Positions 23,442 to 29,845 of a stretch of DNA of 31,829 bases are shown here, in pieces. Where the stretch lies: positions 1-31,829 of IMG/VR virus record IMGVR_UViG_3300029319_000272. One strand, 5' to 3'. A model generated the notes under the pieces. It worked only from the letters and a program-made list of their open reading frames with translations, did no database searches and was not told where the DNA came from. The translations under genes and the position numbers were made by a program. How positions within the stretch are numbered: position 1 is the stretch's first letter; each line of letters starts with the position of its first letter. This stretch comes from a virus.

Positions 23442-24124
23442 TAGCCACCTGCCATAAAAGTATCAAAGGGAACAAACTTGATTGACGCTGTTTCTTCATC
23501 TTCCCCTGCCGCAAGCTGAAACTGAAACTCGTATTCCTGTTTCAACGGAGCTGCCCTATCAGCAACTTCTGGCTTCTTCATAGCTATATAATAAGCTAAT
23601 CCAGAAACTAGCGCAGGAACAAAGCGCGGAGGCACAGATGTAACGGTAGATCCTATACCAGAGGAAAGACCATCTATACCCTTTAGCCTATAATAAAAAA
23701 GCGTATAGGTTGTTGTGCTATCTGGTACAGGCCACAGAGTTACTTTCGTTTCTGTTGGGAGCCTTTGGACGAAGATTTGGGTCGGCCTACCTTCCGTTTC
23801 TTTGTTGGTTTGTTGGGCGTAGGTTGCGACACTGACCCTTTGGAGGGCGGTGTCGGTTTGATTTGTACCTGTGCCTGTGCGGATTTGGTGTTCGATGATG
23901 TCAATCGTGTCAGCGGGTAGCGTATAAGTCGAAGTACCTGCCGAAATGGATAGAGTATTAGATTCAATAGTGAAGAGATTAAGCCCACGGTTTTGCCACT
24001 CCAATGTTAAAATGTTAAGGCTCCTTCGAGCCGTTTTAAGATCATAGCCTGAACGCATTTCAAGACCTGCCCGTTCATAAGCTTCTTCAAATAATTCTGG
24101 TAGATCTGGTGTTACTACTGCCAT
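23441..24124 (-). CDS. Head-tail adaptor protein (P22 gp4-like)
   Basis: A 227-aa protein. The N-terminal helices contain LPELFEEAYERAGLEMRSGY and KTARRSLNILTLEWQNRGLN, followed by strands LSISAGTSTYTLPADTIDII, then IFVQRLPTETKVTLWPVPDS and TTYTLFYYRLKGIDG, and ending with helices VPPRFVPALVSGLAYYIAMK. This helix-strand-helix pattern is what I know from gp4-type adaptors that dock on the portal ring and carry the nozzle. The gp10-like nozzle lies downstream at 9227-11137, which supports the assignment. It follows the small basic genes and overlaps the next gene by TAATG. Confident as adaptor family. Confidence 0.8.
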   Translation of the reverse strand: MAVVTPDLPELFEEAYERAGLEMRSGYDLKTARRSLNILTLEWQNRGLNLFTIESNTLSISAGTSTYTLPADTIDIIEHQIRTGTGTNQTDTALQRVSVATYAQQTNKETEGRPTQIFVQRLPTETKVTLWPVPDSTTTYTLFYYRLKGIDGLSSGIGSTVTSVPPRFVPALVSGLAYYIAMKKPEVADRAAPLKQEYEFQFQLAAGEDEETASIKFVPFDTFMAGG

Positions 24125-24133
24125 GATAAATTC

Positions 24134-24397
24134 CTATGTAACTACACTTCTATATCGCTTGGTTTTTTTTGCAATTTTCTTAGGTTGAGCCACATACTGC
24201 TTGCCTGAAGCCTTGCCTCTTCTCTTTGCTCTTGAGGTAGCTGCATACTCACTGCTGCTAAGAGACTTAATAGCCGAAGAAGGTAGATACCGTTCACCAG
24301 TAGCATTAGGCCCTTGCGTAGACGGTTTGCCACTCTTGGTTCTCCACTTTTGCTTAGTCCATGCTTTAAGACTTTTTTGCGACTTTTTTAGCGCCAT
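24134..24397 (-). CDS. Small basic protein of marine phage type
   Basis: An 87-aa Lys/Arg/Ser-rich protein with LKAWTKQKWRTKSGKPSTQG, ERYLPSSAIKSLSSSEYAAT and GKQYVAQPKKIAKKTKRYRS. It overlaps the end of its upstream neighbour by 32 nt and has a GAGG ribosome site. I recall this sequence type as conserved in marine phages; I cannot name a function. DNA binding or a structural role is possible from composition. Confidence 0.75.
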   Translation of the reverse strand: MALKKSQKSLKAWTKQKWRTKSGKPSTQGPNATGERYLPSSAIKSLSSSEYAATSRAKRRGKASGKQYVAQPKKIAKKTKRYRSVVT

Positions 24398-24674
24398 GTT
24401 GTTTCCTCAAGCTCTCCTTAGCTTTCTTTGCTATCCTTGCTTGCTCCGTTTTTCCAGACACCTTACTTCTTTGCTCCATCACAGTTAGTATCTGTATCTT
24501 ACGAGCATAAGGTTTATTTATCCTTTTTACCTTTGCTGCTGTTGCCCTTGCATCTGCGGGCGTAGCATATTTTATCCTCACTGTATCCTTCGGGTTCTCG
24601 TCAGTATACAACCTGCGCCCAGAACCTTTTGGCTTTTTACCTGTTCCTACTCTTGGGTCTTTTCGCTTTGCCAT
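24366..24674 (-). CDS. Small basic protein, conserved type
   Basis: A 102-aa Lys/Arg-rich protein starting MAKRKDPRVGTGKKPKGSGR, then RLYTDENPKDTVRIKYATPA, DARATAAKVKRINKPYARKI and a basic helical end. It overlaps the small gene at 24637-24786 by 38 nt and the next gene by 32 nt, which is unusual and suggests tight coupling. It is helical after residue 40. I recall the family as common in marine viruses; role unknown. Confidence 0.75.
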   Translation of the reverse strand: MAKRKDPRVGTGKKPKGSGRRLYTDENPKDTVRIKYATPADARATAAKVKRINKPYARKIQILTVMEQRSKVSGKTEQARIAKKAKESLRKQHGAKKVAKKS

Positions 24675-24786
24675 TCCCTATTATGCCTTTCAAGGTTTTA
24701 GCTTGTTTTGCATGTGTCTTTGAAGCCTTGCTTAAACCCTTAACAACTTTTTTTACTTTTCTTCTATTTACATTAGTAAGCGCCAT
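24637..24786 (-). CDS. 49-aa basic microprotein
   Basis: A short gene below the usual ORF size cutoff. It starts with ATG at 24784-24786 inside the upstream stop (TGATG overlap) after a strong GGGGGAGG ribosome site, and ends with TAA at 24637. The protein runs MALTNVNRRKVKKVVKGLSK and then a KASKTHAKQAKTLKG-type helix, ending in KAKRPKSRNR. About one third of its residues are Lys or Arg. It overlaps the following gene by 38 nt. Reality is supported by its start signal, the coupling, and the match in character to its neighbours. Function unknown. Confidence 0.7.
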   Translation of the reverse strand: MALTNVNRRKVKKVVKGLSKASKTHAKQAKTLKGIIGNGKAKRPKSRNR

Positions 24787-25091
24787 CAATTTTTGTAACC
24801 TCCCCCTGCTTTTTTATAGGCTTGAGCGAGCATCTGAGCTTTTCTAGCAGACCACTGCCCAGGTGCACCGCCCTTACCCCCTGCCTTTATTCTATTAAAT
24901 AATCTTTTACGCATCCCTGGCTTGGTATAGTTACCTGCTTCGTTTACACGACTCTTGGTTTTGCCGCCTTTGCCCATACGAATTATGTTAAGGTCTTTAG
25001 CGTCATCACCAGTTGGATCAAATCCTGCTTTATCTAATTTCACTCTATTACCTTTCAATTGACTCTTCATTTGAGCGCGAGAAATAGCCAT
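24786..25091 (-). CDS. Small basic protein with WSARKAQ...GGGY motif
   Basis: A 101-aa basic protein. It starts MAISRAQMKSQLKG, whose first seven residues equal those of the capsid protein (26473-27378). The middle has NEAGNYTKPGMRKRLFNRIK, and the end GGKGGAPGQWSARKAQMLAQ followed by GGGYKN. The WSARKAQ...GGGY end is a small family I recall from phages and giant viruses (DUF5872-type, not verified). It ends in the TGATG overlap with the 49-aa gene. Possible nucleic-acid binding; not proven. Confidence 0.75.
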   Translation of the reverse strand: MAISRAQMKSQLKGNRVKLDKAGFDPTGDDAKDLNIIRMGKGGKTKSRVNEAGNYTKPGMRKRLFNRIKAGGKGGAPGQWSARKAQMLAQAYKKAGGGYKN

Positions 25092-25379
25092 CTAGCACTT
25101 CCATCTTTTTCTAGCTTGTCTAAGTCTACTGTTAGGATTCTTTGCTGCTTTAGGAAACATCTTCATCTGTCCTGCTGATCTTGCACAGAAAGACTTACGC
25201 CTTTTAGCAGCTTTGCTTCCTGGCTTAACTTTACCAGTAACAGCAGTTTTTAACTTAGACCCTGGATTCTTTCTGCGATAGGCTGCAACACCTGCCTTAG
25301 TCATTCCCGCCCCAGATTTAGTGGGACGGAAATTCTTTTTGTTGCGCTTAGGCATCTCAGCCTTTTTTCTATCAGCCAT
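25092..25379 (-). CDS. Small basic protein with conserved Cys near C-terminus
   Basis: A 95-aa basic protein: KNFRPTKSGAGMTKAGVAAY, RRKNPGSKLKTAVTGKVKPG, SKAAKRRKSFCARSAGQMKM and NPNSRLRQARKRWKC. Two Cys residues, one in SFCARS and the last residue, stand out. I recall the sequence type from marine phages. It begins 7 nt after the upstream gene and ends directly before the next start. Role unknown; the charge suggests nucleic-acid contact. Confidence 0.75.
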   Translation of the reverse strand: MADRKKAEMPKRNKKNFRPTKSGAGMTKAGVAAYRRKNPGSKLKTAVTGKVKPGSKAAKRRKSFCARSAGQMKMFPKAAKNPNSRLRQARKRWKC

Positions 25380-25386
25380 GACCTTA

Positions 25387-25656
25387 TCAGTTATAAAAGA
25401 CTGTCATTGCAGTAATGTTTGTAAACGCCGAAACATGTATGTCACTAACACGAATACCATCAGATGGAATGTTTACTGAATGAGAATCAGATGCTTTGAA
25501 ATCTAAATCAAGAACTGTAGCACCACCATTGCCATCTGTAATGGTTAAGCGTGGAGACCCAGATGTTGAAAGAACTTGAATCTGTCTTATTCTTGCAGGG
25601 CCTACAGCAAGAGATCCTGTGCCAGTAACACGTTTCGTTTGTACATCAGAACGCAT
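25387..25656 (-). CDS. Small beta-rich structural protein
   Basis: An 89-aa protein with alternating strands (RIRQIQVLSTSGSPRLTITD, GNGGATVLDLDF, HSVNIPSDGIRVSDIHVSAF, ITAMTVFYN). It is neutral, unlike its basic neighbours. The ribosome site AAGGAG overlaps the end of the upstream 53-aa gene. The size and fold type fit a minor capsid or decoration protein. No family name known to me. Confidence 0.7.
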   Translation of the reverse strand: MRSDVQTKRVTGTGSLAVGPARIRQIQVLSTSGSPRLTITDGNGGATVLDLDFKASDSHSVNIPSDGIRVSDIHVSAFTNITAMTVFYN

Positions 25657-25659
25657 ACT

Positions 25660-25821
25660 TTACTCCTTTTTCTTTGTGGGAGTTTTGCGTTTTACAGGTG
25701 CTTTACCACCCTCCCATGCTTCGTTTACGTCAGGAGTTGACGGATCATCACCTTTTAATGTCCCGTCTTTGTTCCTTGCACGAACCCTTTTAGGGGGTTT
25801 CATCGCAGTTAATTTACCCAT
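25660..25821 (-). CDS. 53-aa basic microprotein
   Basis: A gene too short for a 60-residue cutoff. It starts with ATG at 25819-25821, 7 nt after the upstream stop, and ends with TAA at 25660-25662, 3 nt before the next ATG. The protein runs MGKLTAMKPPKRVRARNKDG, then TLKGDDPSTPDVNEAWEGG, and ends in a Lys/Thr/Pro tail (KRKTPTKKKE). The gap it fills would otherwise be non-coding in a packed gene run. Its composition agrees with the neighbouring basic proteins. Function unknown. Confidence 0.68.
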   Translation of the reverse strand: MGKLTAMKPPKRVRARNKDGTLKGDDPSTPDVNEAWEGGKAPVKRKTPTKKKE

Positions 25822-25828
25822 AATTCAC

Positions 25829-26311
25829 CTATGAAACGGCTGCGCTAAACGGAGTAGCTTCTGATCCTGTTGCTGCTTGATTTATAAGAACACGAAATTT
25901 GTTTGATGCAACATCTTGAATTTCTATGTGACCACCAAGAATACCACCTGTTGTAGTGCCATCTAAAGTAATCGTGTCGCTGTCTGCTGCTGTCTCAAAA
26001 ATAGAGGCTGTAGCACCACCATCGTTTGCGACCACTGCAACGCCTGACATTGTGTCATTAGCGTTAGCAACTTGGATCTTATAATTGTTAGAAGTTACAG
26101 TTGTCTGAACAAAGAAACGGTATGTGTTTCCTGTACCTGAAGCCGCAGGCAGAGTTATAGTAACACCTGCTGCTTTATTTAGGTTCATTGTTCGACCTGC
26201 ATGTGCAGCAGCCGTAATTGTTGTGTCTGCTGTAATAGAAACCAGAGAATCTGAACCGCTGATAAAACCCGCAGTAGATGTCACTGGGCCTGAAAATGTA
26301 GTTGAAGCCAT
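25829..26311 (-). CDS. Probable decoration/structural protein
   Basis: A 160-aa Ser/Thr/Ala-rich beta protein. It contains FSGPVTSTAGFISGSDSLVS, MNLNKAAGVTITLPAASGTG, YRFFVQTTVTSNNYKIQVAN and IEIQDVASNKFRVLIN. The type is common next to capsid genes of marine phages, where I take it to be a head decoration or minor virion protein. It is the first gene after the capsid terminator, and its AAGGGG ribosome site lies in the leader hairpin described at 26315-26417, so its translation may be controlled separately from the capsid gene. Confidence 0.72.
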   Translation of the reverse strand: MASTTFSGPVTSTAGFISGSDSLVSITADTTITAAAHAGRTMNLNKAAGVTITLPAASGTGNTYRFFVQTTVTSNNYKIQVANANDTMSGVAVVANDGGATASIFETAADSDTITLDGTTTGGILGGHIEIQDVASNKFRVLINQAATGSEATPFSAAVS

Positions 26312-26314
26312 ATT

Positions 26315-26417
26315 AATACCCCTTGCACAAGGTTTAGCCTAGCAGTCTGTGCAACGTCAGGCGGGGCGGAATCCTGTCTGCAAGGCTTGTGTTACCCCAA
26401 ATGCAGAATAACATACT
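26315..26417 (-). promoter_or_regulatory. Leader with competing inverted repeats over the ribosome site
   Basis: Non-coding gap between the capsid terminator and the gene at 25829-26311. On the minus strand, the segment CCTTGTGCAAGG (plus 26321-26332) contains part of the AAGGGG ribosome site. It can pair in three ways: TGTGCAA (26323-26329) with TTGCACA (26348-26354), TGCAAGG (26321-26327) with CCTTGCA (26379-26385), or CTTGTG (26326-26331) with CACAAG (26386-26391). The pairings overlap and exclude each other. A promoter should exist here, but I see no convincing -35/-10 pair. Structure is inferred by eye, without energy calculation. Confidence 0.5.
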
Positions 26418-26454
26418 TTAAAAAAAAAGAAAGGGGCGAGTAAACCCGCCCCCT
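26418..26454 (-). terminator. Intrinsic terminator after the capsid gene
   Basis: On the minus strand, arms GGGGCG and CGCCCC (plus 26447-26452 and 26433-26438) enclose an 8-nt loop and are followed directly by TTTCTTTTTTTTT. This is a textbook rho-independent terminator, 21 nt after the capsid stop codon. It should limit read-through from the head operon into the tail block. Confidence 0.88.
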
Positions 26455-26458
26455 CTAA

Positions 26459-26474
26459 AAGTTCAATTGAACTT
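26459..26474. repeat. Perfect palindrome AAGTTCAATTGAACTT at the capsid stop
   Basis: A 16-bp perfect palindrome that begins in the capsid stop codon on the minus strand (TAAGTTCAATTGAACTT) and lies just upstream of the terminator. The same core occurs at 11153-11166, and a variant with intact arms at 5485-5502. As RNA it could form a 6-bp stem with an AAUU loop. Confidence 0.82.
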
Positions 26475-27378
26475 ATGCACCTGGAGATCCGTACATTCCT
26501 AATGGATCTGATACACCGAAAGAGTAACGTTCCCTAGCTTTGTAGCGAACATTACCTGTATCGAAGTCTCCATCCATAGATGTCTGCATCGGAGTACGCA
26601 CGAAGTGCTTCATCCCGTTTGGAACATCTGTAGTTAGGAAGAACGCATCAGTATCAGTTAGATAATGATTTACGCGGTAACCTTCTGGTATGGAGCCATT
26701 AGTGTTTAGTGCGTTGATATCATTATCGGCTGTTCCGACACGAAGATCTGTTTGCAACAAGCGAGTCGCAACAAACATCAATGCAGGCGGAACGATCAGC
26801 TTACGAGGACGTGCCGCAATCAATAGACCACGCTCATCAGTGAACGCAGCAATATCGATAACTGCTTGCTCTAAAGATGTTTCGTTCAGATCAGCCGCAA
26901 CCGCAGGTTCGTTTGCGTTTGTGCCACCCTCAACAGTTGGGTGGTCAGTTGCAAACAAGAACGATCCGTCACCTGATTTGAATGTGTCGAAGCCTGTATT
27001 AAGCAAAGATGCCGCCTTAACCTGCTTTGTATATGCCATAGCTCTAGCAAGAGCTTTAGTATAACGAGCAGATAGTGAATCATACAGGTTATCTTCCATT
27101 GCTTCTTCAGTAATAGAAAATCCCATTGCAACCGTTTCGTGGTTGTAACGAGCTGTGAATGATTCTTGTGCATTGTCGTAAGATATTGATGCACCTTCAG
27201 CTTTCACTGGAGCTGCGCCAAATCCTGACAACTTCACTTCTTCTTCAAAACTACGATCTGAGTTTTCTGTTTCATAGATCTCTGCATGCTCGCCTTCGTA
27301 CTTTTCGTACTCTAGGCCGAACAGAGCGTTAAGACCTGGTAGTAGCTCTTTAAGGAGCTGTGCGCGTGATATAGCCAT
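26473..27378 (-). CDS. Major capsid protein
   Basis: A 301-aa protein, likely of the HK97 fold in the Mu gpT-like family as I recall it. The N-terminus (LLKELLPGLNALFGLEYEKY, then FEEEVKLSGFGAAPVKAEGA) resembles the N-arm and E-loop region. Next come ARYNHETVAMGFSITEEAME and helix ARYTKALARAMAYTKQVKAA, then FATDHPTVEGGTNANEP, ERGLLIAARPRKLIVPPAL, and a C-terminal VRYKARERYSFGVSDP and MYGSPGA. The gene lies after portal, scaffold and decoration-like genes, as expected for a capsid gene, and is followed by a strong terminator, consistent with high expression. The ATG has AGGAGGTT-type spacing from the upstream gene. Confidence 0.9.
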   Translation of the reverse strand: MAISRAQLLKELLPGLNALFGLEYEKYEGEHAEIYETENSDRSFEEEVKLSGFGAAPVKAEGASISYDNAQESFTARYNHETVAMGFSITEEAMEDNLYDSLSARYTKALARAMAYTKQVKAASLLNTGFDTFKSGDGSFLFATDHPTVEGGTNANEPAVAADLNETSLEQAVIDIAAFTDERGLLIAARPRKLIVPPALMFVATRLLQTDLRVGTADNDINALNTNGSIPEGYRVNHYLTDTDAFFLTTDVPNGMKHFVRTPMQTSMDGDFDTGNVRYKARERYSFGVSDPLGMYGSPGA

Positions 27379-27390
27379 CGTCTAACCTCC

Positions 27391-28005
27391 TTATAAGCCA
27401 ACATTATTTGTCATTTGGTGAGCACCAGGATTGAACTTAACAAGAACATCTGGATAAGCATCACTTGGATCTGACACGTGAGCAACGATGCGAAATGCTG
27501 CCGCTGCTGTTTGCACAGTCGCATCCAATGCTGACGTAGAGTTGCCTGTAACTGTAGAACCAGTTGAGGTGCTCTGCGCTGCCGCAAAGAATGTGTTCGT
27601 GCCAATGATTGTTTGAGCGCCTGCTGCATCAAGCTGTGCTTGAAACAATACATTCGGATCATCAATCACATAGGCTTTAATCGCACTATTGCTACTGTTT
27701 GTACCAGAAGGATAGTACTGTGCCTGAACACGTTGACCTGAAGAGTTTACATATTCACAACCAACGAAAACGCCTACCGCGCCAACGCCTGAAGTGCCTG
27801 AGATGCTGTTGGAGGTTAGGTCTGCACCTGTACCTGTAGCCAACGCAATGTACCCATCCGCCCCTATGATAACGGCTTGACCATAAAATAGGTTTGTACC
27901 TTCACCTGCGGGATCGATGAGAAATTGGTTCGTAGAACCTGCATACGGCATTCCGTCAAATCGTCTGATCGGACGTAGACCGTAGGGAGCTGCTGTAGTA
28001 GCCAT
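27391..28005 (-). CDS. Head decoration-like structural protein
   Basis: A 204-aa protein. The start, TAAPYGLRPIRRFDGMPYAG, followed by NQFLIDPAGEGTNLFYGQAV and GYIALATGTGADLTS, is a signature I recall from proteins encoded beside marine phage capsid genes. The middle has VGVFVGCEYVNSSGQRVQAQ and YYPSGTN. The C-terminal half is Ala/Ser/Thr-rich with strands, ending in DVLVKFNPGAHQMTNNVGL. It lies immediately upstream of the capsid gene with 12 nt spacing. A capsid-decoration or head-stabilising role is inferred. Confidence 0.78.
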   Translation of the reverse strand: MATTAAPYGLRPIRRFDGMPYAGSTNQFLIDPAGEGTNLFYGQAVIIGADGYIALATGTGADLTSNSISGTSGVGAVGVFVGCEYVNSSGQRVQAQYYPSGTNSSNSAIKAYVIDDPNVLFQAQLDAAGAQTIIGTNTFFAAAQSTSTGSTVTGNSTSALDATVQTAAAAFRIVAHVSDPSDAYPDVLVKFNPGAHQMTNNVGL

Positions 28006-28053
28006 GTCTCATACTCCTAAAAGTTTAAAATTACGACAAGCTACCCTTTCGAG

Positions 28054-28497
28054 TCACTTGCCAAACGAAGATCGTGTGCTTCGCTCTGGATTTAGAACGG
28101 GCATACGAGGGTCTGAGTTACGCAAGTAGCTGTTATCCACAGCATCCATTTGGCTTTCAGCCTGTTGGAGCTGCGCTTCACGTCTAGCCTGCACATTTTC
28201 GGCAGCATTCTGACATAGCAGTAATCCACCGACCTCAATATTGTCTGTAAATCGAGAATCGATATCAGACACAACTTGAAGGTTTGGGTGATCCTCTTTA
28301 CGAACAGGTGTCCATCCCTCACGAAATCTAGAAGAAACATTCGTATTGTCAGTCTGTCCAAGTGTTGATGTGCGAATCCAACGGTATTCAATACCTTCTC
28401 TGGGTTCGGGGACAGGTAACATCGAAGGTCTCGTCCATGACACCTTACGTTTCGACTCTTCACGAGTCTGTGTGTTGCGTGAGTTTCGGTTCGTCAT
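28054..28497 (-). CDS. Conserved phage protein of unknown function
   Basis: A 147-aa charged protein: KRKVSWTRPSMLPVPEPREG, YRWIRTSTLGQTDNTNVSSR, FREGWTPVRKEDHPNLQVVS, and a helical, Gln-rich stretch with ARREAQLQQAESQMDAVDNS, ending in SSFGK. The start overlaps the scaffold stop (ATGA). I recall the WxPVxxEDHP-like segment from other marine phages. It may be a head accessory protein; nothing more can be read from the sequence. Confidence 0.75.
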   Translation of the reverse strand: MTNRNSRNTQTREESKRKVSWTRPSMLPVPEPREGIEYRWIRTSTLGQTDNTNVSSRFREGWTPVRKEDHPNLQVVSDIDSRFTDNIEVGGLLLCQNAAENVQARREAQLQQAESQMDAVDNSYLRNSDPRMPVLNPERSTRSSFGK

Positions 28498-29480
28498 CGT
28501 TTCACTTCCTTCATTAATTGCGCCGCATATTGCTCATTTGTCAGACCAAGCCTCTTGGCGAGAGAGACTTGCGTTGAGGTCAGTTGCACTTTGCGTGGTT
28601 TTTTTCCACTTCTAGCAGCGGGGGCAACCACGTTGCCTGCTTGACGTTGAGGTGCGGGTTCCTCAAAAGGCTCATCGTCAAACTCATCTGGGAAGACGCG
28701 ACGCATCGCATCATCAATTTGATTATAGTACTCTTCGGTGTCTGGCGCAATACCGCTTTTAATAAGTTTTTCATGAACGCCAAAAGCATACCCCGTCATT
28801 TCAGGATCATACTGGTCACTCCACTCACCAAACCAAGGATTATCTTCTGCCCATTCTACACCCATTTGACTAGGTTTTCTTGGCTGAATGTTTTCCTGTT
28901 GATACTGCGGCTGTGGCGCAGGCTGTGGTGCAGGCTTAGGTTTGTATGAATCATACTTATCTTTTTCTACACTTAGCTTTGCTATTGCTTCTTGAGCTTC
29001 GATAAGAGCATCAGAGTCACCAGTCTCATACGCTGACTTGTAAGCGGCTCTAGCTTTTTCTAGCTGTGCGTCTACACGACCTTTGGCTTGATTAACCAAA
29101 ACTGCTTCGCCATCTGTAAGAGTTTTCTTTAGTCTGTCGTTCTCTTGTTTGATTTGCTCTGCATAGCGTAATGCTTCATCCTGAAGTCGAGCAGCTTCTT
29201 CTTTTGCTCTTCTTTCTTCATGATACTCAAACTTTAATTGTTTAATGCGTTTTTGAACATTCTCATTATAGTTTTCTATTTCTTCATCATTAGGAATCTG
29301 TGGCTCCGCGCCATCAGCCCTTCTAGGTTTTCCCCTATCTTCTTCTGGAGTATCGTCAACAACCTCTATTTCAAAGCCATCGTCTTGATCATCTTCTCCA
29401 GAATCAACAGTTGCAGACTCAATAGCCTCTGCTACTGTCTCTTCTTCAAACTCTGTTTGCTGTTCTGCTGCTTGGTTCAT
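28494..29480 (-). CDS. Capsid scaffolding protein
   Basis: A 328-aa protein with the usual features of a scaffold: an acidic N-terminus (1-75, many Glu/Asp), a long coiled coil at about 76-178 (KRIKQLKFEYHEERRAKEEA and onward), a Pro/Gln linker (PKPAPQPAPQPQ) at 181-193, a mixed region with NPWFGEWSDQYDP, and a basic C-terminus at 291-328 (SGKKPRKVQL, then LTNEQYAAQLMKEVKR) that could bind the capsid subunit. It sits between the GroES-like gene and the capsid region and overlaps both neighbours by ATGA. Assignment rests on layout and position. Confidence 0.82.
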   Translation of the reverse strand: MNQAAEQQTEFEEETVAEAIESATVDSGEDDQDDGFEIEVVDDTPEEDRGKPRRADGAEPQIPNDEEIENYNENVQKRIKQLKFEYHEERRAKEEAARLQDEALRYAEQIKQENDRLKKTLTDGEAVLVNQAKGRVDAQLEKARAAYKSAYETGDSDALIEAQEAIAKLSVEKDKYDSYKPKPAPQPAPQPQYQQENIQPRKPSQMGVEWAEDNPWFGEWSDQYDPEMTGYAFGVHEKLIKSGIAPDTEEYYNQIDDAMRRVFPDEFDDEPFEEPAPQRQAGNVVAPAARSGKKPRKVQLTSTQVSLAKRLGLTNEQYAAQLMKEVKR

Positions 29481-29845
29481 ATTCTTGTGTACCCCCTTGG
29501 ATCTTCGACCACTGCCTCAACAGTGTCATCATTGATAAGACGAAACTCTTTTCCATGTATTTTGAATCGAGTGCCTGAATAAGATCGAAAGATTACAAAA
29601 TCTCCTTTCTTGCAGTACTCTCCATGTGGGAATTTGTCTTTGTCAGCATAGGCATCTGGGCCTAGTTCCATAACAAAACCAATAATAGAAGCAGTTTCTT
29701 CTGCGGCCTTTAGACCGTCAGGCATAAACACCCCACCCTCTGTTTTGTCGCTGATTTCTGGTACGCCTATTAGGATCTTATATCCTTTTGGCTGTGGTAG
29801 CTGATTAGCTACTTTTTCTTCTGTAGTCGTATTTCCTGTATACAT
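29477..29845 (-). CDS. GroES-like co-chaperonin
   Basis: A 122-aa Cpn10-type protein. The fold is visible as PKGYKILIGVPE (19-30), a mobile loop with TEGGVFMPDGLKAAEE (36-50) that matches the GGI-V-L contact segment of GroES, IGFVMELGPDAY (55-66), and GDFVIFRSYSGTRFKIHGKE with FRLINDDTVEAVVE (81-114). It likely works with host GroEL to fold capsid or other virion proteins, as T4 gp31 does. The gene overlaps the scaffold gene by ATGA and follows the 90-nt gap at 29846-29935, so it is co-expressed with head genes. The assignment is secure; which substrate needs it is unknown. Confidence 0.88.
   Translation of the reverse strand: MYTGNTTTEEKVANQLPQPKGYKILIGVPEISDKTEGGVFMPDGLKAAEETASIIGFVMELGPDAYADKDKFPHGEYCKKGDFVIFRSYSGTRFKIHGKEFRLINDDTVEAVVEDPRGYTRI

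Noticed and set aside
23740-23988. Minus-strand ORF of 82 aa inside the adaptor gene
   Set aside because: Out-of-frame reading within a well-supported gene, with a basic low-complexity end; no independent evidence.
26340-26400. tRNA-like or attachment-site-like sequence in the leader
   Set aside because: No T-loop consensus, acceptor stem or anticodon arm could be fitted, and no integrase is present.
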